Assembly (NCBI GenBank): GCA_016933985.1
Contig: JAFGTU010000032.1
Span: 1 to 9,632 of the forward strand
DNA: 9,632 nt
Source: Sedimentisphaerales bacterium
GTDB lineage: Bacteria > Planctomycetota > Phycisphaerae > Sedimentisphaerales > Anaerobacaceae
Reading direction: 5' to 3'
In this document: positions 6,809 through 9,632 of the stretch, piece after piece
Layout: each line of letters opens with the position of its first letter
Numbering within the stretch: position 1 is the first letter of the stretch
Translations under genes and position numbers: made by a program
Notes under the pieces: generated by a model
What the model saw: the letters and a program-made list of their open reading frames with translations, nothing else
Told to the model about the DNA's origin: nothing
Databases searched by the model: none

Positions 6809-7165
6809 ATGCTTGTCAAAATGCTCAAAAGCAAACTCCACGGCGCAACGGTCACCGATGCAAAGGTCCACTATACCGGCAGCATCCTGATTGACGAAAA
6901 GCTGATGCACGAGGCCTGGATTGCCTCTTATGAGACCGTTCTCGTTGCCGACGTGACCAACGGCAATCGGCTCGAGACTTATGCCCTGCCCGCACCTGCC
7001 GGCTCGGGGCAAATCGTCATGCTCGGTGCCGCCGCGAAACTGATACAGCCGAAGGACGAAGTAATTATCTTCAGCTTCTGCTATTGCGATGCCGATGAAG
7101 TAAAGGAAGCTAAACCCAGAATCATCATCGTCGACGAGAACAACGGCGTAAAGGAAAGCAAGTAG
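6809..7165 (+). CDS. panD: Aspartate 1-decarboxylase precursor
   Basis: A 118-residue pyruvoyl-dependent enzyme that makes beta-alanine from L-aspartate, the second substrate of PanC encoded just upstream. The proenzyme cuts itself between Gly24 and Ser25 in HYTGSILID, and Ser25 becomes the pyruvoyl group. Other family marks are the N-terminal MLKSKLHGATVTDAKVHY (5-22), DVTNGNRLETYAL (49-61), GSGQIVMLGAAAKLIQPKDEVII (66-88, the proton-relay and core strands) and a terminal PRIIIVDENN. Length is normal for the family. The start ATG is supported by TGAGGA 5 nt upstream. It follows panC by 47 nt and precedes lgt by 49 nt, so it is probably in the same transcript. Having panC and panD side by side supplies the beta-alanine branch of CoA synthesis as a unit. 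Confidence 0.95.
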   Translation: MLVKMLKSKLHGATVTDAKVHYTGSILIDEKLMHEAWIASYETVLVADVTNGNRLETYALPAPAGSGQIVMLGAAAKLIQPKDEVIIFSFCYCDADEVKEAKPRIIIVDENNGVKESK

Positions 7166-7214
7166 GGCGGCCTCTGCCATCGTCTTGTTTTGCCGCTCGG
7201 CCGAGCATCTGCGA

Positions 7215-8267
7215 ATGTATCCCGAACTTTTCAGATTGCCTTTTACGCAGCTTACCGTAAAAAGCTACGGCTTGATGATGGTCATCGGCTTTCTGAGCGC
7301 CGTTGCAATCATCCGCCGCCTTAGCAGGGACATTACCCCCGACCCGCAAATGATAACCAACGCCTCGCTGTATGCTCTTGTTGCCGGCGTGGTCGGTGCA
7401 CGCCTGTTCTACGTCCTGCATTATTTTCAGGAATTTTGCAGCCAGCCGCTGGCGGTATTTGCAATATGGAAAGGCGGCTTGGAGTTGCTCGGCGGCGTAT
7501 TCGGTGCTATCGCCGTCATCATTTTGTATCTCATCTATCACAAGCTGCCGCTCCGCCAGTATCTGGACATCCTTGCGATAGGGCTGATGGCAGCACTGAT
7601 GTTTGGGCGCATCGGCTGCTTCCTCAACGGCTGCTGCTACGGCAAACCCACCGACCTGCCCTGGGCCGTGCGGTTCCCGTATAACTCGCTCGCCTATGGG
7701 AGCCAGGTCTGTCCTGACCTGCGCCGAAACAGGTTGGAGGCTCAGCTTCAGTTGCCCCAGGAATACTTCGGCTACGCCAAAAAAGATGGAACATTTGAGC
7801 CGGGGCTAAAGCCCGAGGAGTATCTCACGGAGGACCAGATAAACTGGCTCGAACACGAGGGGAAATGGCGCTCGCTGCCCGTTCACCCCACCGAGCTTTA
7901 CTCCTCGGCAAATGGCGCATTGCTCTGCCTTATTCTGTATCTGTTCTGGAGGAGGGGGCGCAAAGCCCAAACGGCTGGCAAAGCCCGCCTCTTCGTAAAG
8001 CCGGGCTGCACCTTTGCCCTGATGTTCATCGTTTACGGACTGACCCGCTTCTTTATCGAGTTCCTCCGCGACGACAACCCCTTCGAGTATGCGTGGTGGG
8101 CCGTCTACAAAGGCGGCACCATTTCCCAGAGCCTGTCAATCTATATGATTCTCTTCGGCGTTGTGCTGGTGCTCATCTTCAACAAGCTCGCCGTCGTGTC
8201 GGCCGGCCGCCACGCCCCCGCGAAAAAAAAAAGAACTAAAACGCACATGCGGCCATATATACTCTAA
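7215..8267 (+). CDS. lgt: Prolipoprotein diacylglyceryl transferase with an inserted hydrophilic segment
   Basis: A 350-residue inner-membrane enzyme that moves diacylglycerol from phosphatidylglycerol to the lipobox cysteine of prelipoproteins. Several membrane segments are visible (about 16-35, 50-70, 81-109, 115-133, 233-246, 265-283, 306-325). The signature GRIGCFLNGCCYG (131-143, with Arg132 matching E. coli Arg143), KSYGLM (16-21), VHPTELY (223-229) and YGLTRFFIEFLRDDNP (274-289) are present. Two oddities stand out. A hydrophilic stretch at about 158-220, between the signature and HPTELY, is longer than in proteobacterial Lgt. And WKGGLELLGGVFG (85-97) has Leu92 where E. coli has His103. 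The ATG at 7215 is chosen because YPELF is a normal Lgt start; a TTG at 7185 would add ten residues unlike the family. There is no convincing Shine-Dalgarno. An A10 tract lies near the 3' end. Confidence 0.92.
   Translation: MYPELFRLPFTQLTVKSYGLMMVIGFLSAVAIIRRLSRDITPDPQMITNASLYALVAGVVGARLFYVLHYFQEFCSQPLAVFAIWKGGLELLGGVFGAIAVIILYLIYHKLPLRQYLDILAIGLMAALMFGRIGCFLNGCCYGKPTDLPWAVRFPYNSLAYGSQVCPDLRRNRLEAQLQLPQEYFGYAKKDGTFEPGLKPEEYLTEDQINWLEHEGKWRSLPVHPTELYSSANGALLCLILYLFWRRGRKAQTAGKARLFVKPGCTFALMFIVYGLTRFFIEFLRDDNPFEYAWWAVYKGGTISQSLSIYMILFGVVLVLIFNKLAVVSAGRHAPAKKKRTKTHMRPYIL
8223..8232. repeat. A10 homopolymer near the 3' end of lgt
   Basis: Ten consecutive A residues sit in the codons for the Lys-rich C-terminus of Lgt. 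One added A would end the protein a few codons later (AAC TAA) and remove the tail RTKTHMRPYIL. Such tracts are prone to polymerase slippage and to sequencing error. Confidence 0.7.
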
Positions 8268-8303
8268 ACAAATACAAGCCGAATTCGTAAATAAGCTGAA
8301 AGA

Positions 8304-9161
8304 ATGGGGCTATACGACAGAGACTATACACAGCAGGACTACAGGCGGCGGTACCCCTCTGCCCCACAGATGCACTTCGGCCTGCCCCGAATGACAAAGG
8401 CCGTCAAAATACTCCTCACCGTTAACATCGGACTCTTCTTGCTTAACGTCATTCTCACTCCCACCGACGGCTCGTTGTCAATTATTGACCGGTTCCTCAC
8501 CGTCAACCCGACCTCGCTTTTCCGTGCCCTGCAGGTCTGGCGACTTGTTACTTACCAGTTTATCCACTGGGGACTCTGGCATATCCTGGTCAACATGCTC
8601 GGTCTCTACTTTCTCGGCCCCGTCCTCGAGCGCCACTGGGGAACAAAGAGATTCACAATCTTCTATCTTTCCTGCGGAGCGGTAGGTGGGCTGTTTTATA
8701 TGTTGCTGGTCGCCGTCGGTTTTCTCAAGGCAGGCCCGATGGCCGGTGCCTCAGGAGCTGTCCTCGGCCTTCTCGCCGCCTGCGCAATACTCTTTCCGCA
8801 ATTTATCGTCTTTCTGCTCTTTATCCCGATCCCCATCAGAGTTGCCGCCGTCATTGTGATTTTCATTGCGACTGCGACAATACTGGCCCGTGGTGCAAAC
8901 GCAGGCGGTGAAGCCGCACACCTTGCCGGCATCTTCGCAGGCGGCGCCTATGTGCTCACCGAGAAATGGCGCACAAATCTGAAGCTGCGGCTAAAGGCCG
9001 GGCGATGGGAAAGAAATATCGAGCAGGAAAGAAAACTACGCATCGAAGTTGACCGCATCCTCAAAAAAGTCCACGACCACGGCATACAGTCACTTAGCCC
9101 TGCCGAAAAACGCGCCCTCAAAAAAGCCACCCGCCTCGAACAATCGCGAACCCACCCGTAA
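8304..9161 (+). CDS. Rhomboid family intramembrane serine protease with C-terminal cytoplasmic extension
   Basis: A 285-residue polytopic membrane protease expected to cleave transmembrane substrates. An N-terminal soluble stretch (1-30, MGLYDRDYTQ...) of the kind found in planctomycete-like rhomboids is followed by membrane segments at about 33-51, 82-106, 118-140, 147-163, 166-195 and 204-218. Catalytic features are GASGAV (148-153, nucleophile Ser150) and AAHLAG (204-209, His206). The HILVNM block (93-98) supplies the His and Asn of the oxyanion site, and a WR motif is at 79-80. After the membrane core, residues 219-285 form a charged helical tail ending in RILKKVHDHGIQSLSPAEKRAL, a small helical domain often appended to bacterial rhomboids. 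The substrate is unknown. The gene starts 36 nt after lgt; the start ATG has only GAAAGA in front. Both neighbours act on membrane proteins, but a shared substrate is not shown. Confidence 0.93.
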   Translation: MGLYDRDYTQQDYRRRYPSAPQMHFGLPRMTKAVKILLTVNIGLFLLNVILTPTDGSLSIIDRFLTVNPTSLFRALQVWRLVTYQFIHWGLWHILVNMLGLYFLGPVLERHWGTKRFTIFYLSCGAVGGLFYMLLVAVGFLKAGPMAGASGAVLGLLAACAILFPQFIVFLLFIPIPIRVAAVIVIFIATATILARGANAGGEAAHLAGIFAGGAYVLTEKWRTNLKLRLKAGRWERNIEQERKLRIEVDRILKKVHDHGIQSLSPAEKRALKKATRLEQSRTHP

Positions 9162-9276
9162 TCTCACCCGTGTTTCCGCATCCTCATCATCTCCATCAAG
9201 CCCTTGGACCTGTTGTATACAGAATAGGTGCACGGCAAACTCAAAAAAATGGGTTTTGAGACGAGCGGAGGCGGGT

Positions 9277-9307
9277 GAAAAATTTTCTCAATATTTTCCA
9301 TTTTTTT
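9277..9307 (+). terminator. Possible weak terminator after the rhomboid gene
   Basis: GAAAA (9277-9281) can pair with TTTTC (9294-9298), and a T7 run follows at 9301-9307. The stem has only one G-C pair, so an efficient intrinsic terminator is doubtful. It is listed because it lies at the expected end of the gene run, just before a new promoter. Confidence 0.2.
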
Positions 9308-9308
9308 C

Positions 9309-9335
9309 TTGACATTGCGCGGGGGGGTATACATT
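9309..9335 (+). promoter_or_regulatory. Promoter candidate for the signal-peptide gene
   Basis: A perfect TTGACA (9309-9314) is followed by a G7 tract (9321-9327) and TATACATT. The best -10 is TACATT (9330-9335), with a short 15-nt spacer; TATACA (9328-9333) would give 13 nt, which is too short. The same stretch also has GG (9326-9327), ten bases, then GC (9338-9339) inside TTGCA, the spacing of a sigma54 -24/-12 promoter. The sequence alone cannot decide between the two. Transcription from here leaves a leader of about 125 nt. Confidence 0.45.
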
Positions 9336-9349
9336 TTGCAAAGTTGCAA
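9336..9349. repeat. Tandem TTGCAA boxes
   Basis: TTGCAA (9336-9341) and TTGCAA (9344-9349) are two copies of a self-complementary hexamer 8 bp apart, directly downstream of the candidate -10 box. The arrangement could be a regulator site near the transcription start; it is short enough to be chance in AT-rich DNA. Confidence 0.25.
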
Positions 9350-9455
9350 TTTAGGAAGAGAAAAAAGGGATAATGATGAAAGCGGACCACGCCCGCACAT
9401 CAAAGCAGCCAATCGGGGGATATAAAAGTGGGGCCGTCTGCGCACAATCGGCTAT

Positions 9456-9464
9456 AAGGGAGGT
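9456..9464 (+). promoter_or_regulatory. Strong ribosome binding site
   Basis: AAGGGAGGT lies 6 nt before the ATG at 9471. It is the best Shine-Dalgarno match in the window and fixes the start of the last gene, suggesting higher expression than for the preceding genes. Confidence 0.75.
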
Positions 9465-9470
9465 CCAACA

Positions 9471-9632
9471 ATGACTAAGAGGGGTTTCATTTTACGCTCG
9501 GCTGTCATCTGCTGCATTCTTCTTTTTGCAGTCCTGCTGGTTATCGCCATTTCCGCAAGAGGCCAGAGCAGCGCAGAGCTTCAGCAGGCGAAGGATAGTG
9601 CGATATCGCTGCTTCAGGCGGGTGATTTCGAA
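9471..9632 (+). CDS. Secreted or membrane-anchored protein, N-terminal fragment (3' end outside window)
   Basis: Only the first 54 codons are present and the frame runs open to the window edge. The product begins MTKRGFILRS, then has a hydrophobic core at about residues 11-27 (AVICCILLFAVLLVIAI) and a polar junction SARGQSSAE, a Sec signal peptide or signal anchor. The two cysteines at 14-15 lie inside the hydrophobic core with no lipobox context, so a lipoprotein is unlikely. The mature start (ELQQAKDSAISLLQAGDFE) is helical, and its Ala/Leu spacing with GDFE resembles the first helix of a TPR-type repeat, but one helix is too little to assign a family. It has its own promoter candidate and a strong ribosome binding site, so it begins a unit separate from the rhomboid gene. 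Confidence 0.75.
   Translation, partial: MTKRGFILRSAVICCILLFAVLLVIAISARGQSSAELQQAKDSAISLLQAGDFE

Larger units (their letters stand above)
9162..9470. other. AT-rich intergenic leader before a new gene
   Basis: This 309-nt stretch ends the dapL-to-rhomboid gene run and begins a new unit. It contains a weak AT hairpin followed by T7, a TTGACA box, a G7 tract joined to TATACATT, two TTGCAA copies, and a purine-rich segment leading to a strong ribosome binding site. A TGTATACA palindrome lies at 9213-9220. No open reading frame or RNA gene is convincing. A hairpin CTCAAAA...TTTTGAG (9240-9260) lacks a following T-run. Confidence 0.6.

Noticed and set aside
9240..9260. CTCAAAA...TTTTGAG hairpin as a rho-independent terminator
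   Set aside because: The 7-bp stem is AT-rich and followed by ACGAGCGG rather than a T-run, so it is unlikely to end transcription.
1..9632. Search for a defence system, mobile element, CRISPR array, or tRNA/rRNA gene
   Set aside because: No integrase, transposase, toxin-antitoxin or nuclease motif, no regular spacer-repeat array and no tRNA-like fold were seen. All larger frames belong to housekeeping families or to the one unknown membrane protein.

Overview
The window is part of a bacterial chromosome and consists mostly of central-metabolism and cell-envelope genes. Three things point to Planctomycetota, most likely a Phycisphaerae-type lineage: an LL-diaminopimelate aminotransferase (DapL route to lysine and peptidoglycan), a GH57 amylase next to an archaeal/bacterial-type glycogen debranching enzyme, and weak or absent Shine-Dalgarno sequences at several starts. 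GC looks to be in the mid-50s percent by eye. The phylum is an inference from gene content; no marker gene such as rRNA is present. No phage, IS element, CRISPR array, tRNA or rRNA was seen.

Left region (1-3161). The C-terminus of a GH57 alpha-amylase is followed 51 nt later by a full glycogen debranching enzyme on the same strand, which together form an alpha-glucan breakdown pair. A membrane-anchored protein of unknown function (2526-3161) converges on them from the minus strand.

Divergent control region (3162-3473). Two back-to-back sigma70-like promoters, each with a TAGAAT -10 box and a 17-bp spacer, face the unknown membrane protein on one side and dapL on the other. Two small inverted repeats lie between or over them.

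Main gene run (3474-9161, plus strand). The order is dapL, a folK-deoxynucleoside kinase fusion, panC, panD, lgt and a rhomboid protease. All are co-directional with gaps of 82 nt or less; dapL and folK overlap by 4 nt. They look like one operon serving lysine/peptidoglycan, folate, nucleotide salvage, pantothenate/CoA, lipoprotein maturation and membrane proteolysis. The largest gap, between folK-dNK and panC, holds a composite dispersed-type repeat that has run into the 3' end of the kinase gene and supplies its last codons and stop.

Right end (9162-9632). After an AT-rich leader with a TTGACA-type promoter and a strong ribosome binding site, a new gene starts that encodes a signal-peptide protein. 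It is cut by the window edge.

I found no clear undescribed multi-gene system. The points most worth checking are the repeat embedded in a coding end, the FolK-kinase fusion, the Lgt with an extra-membrane insertion and a Leu at the position of E. coli His103, and the unrecognised membrane-anchored protein.
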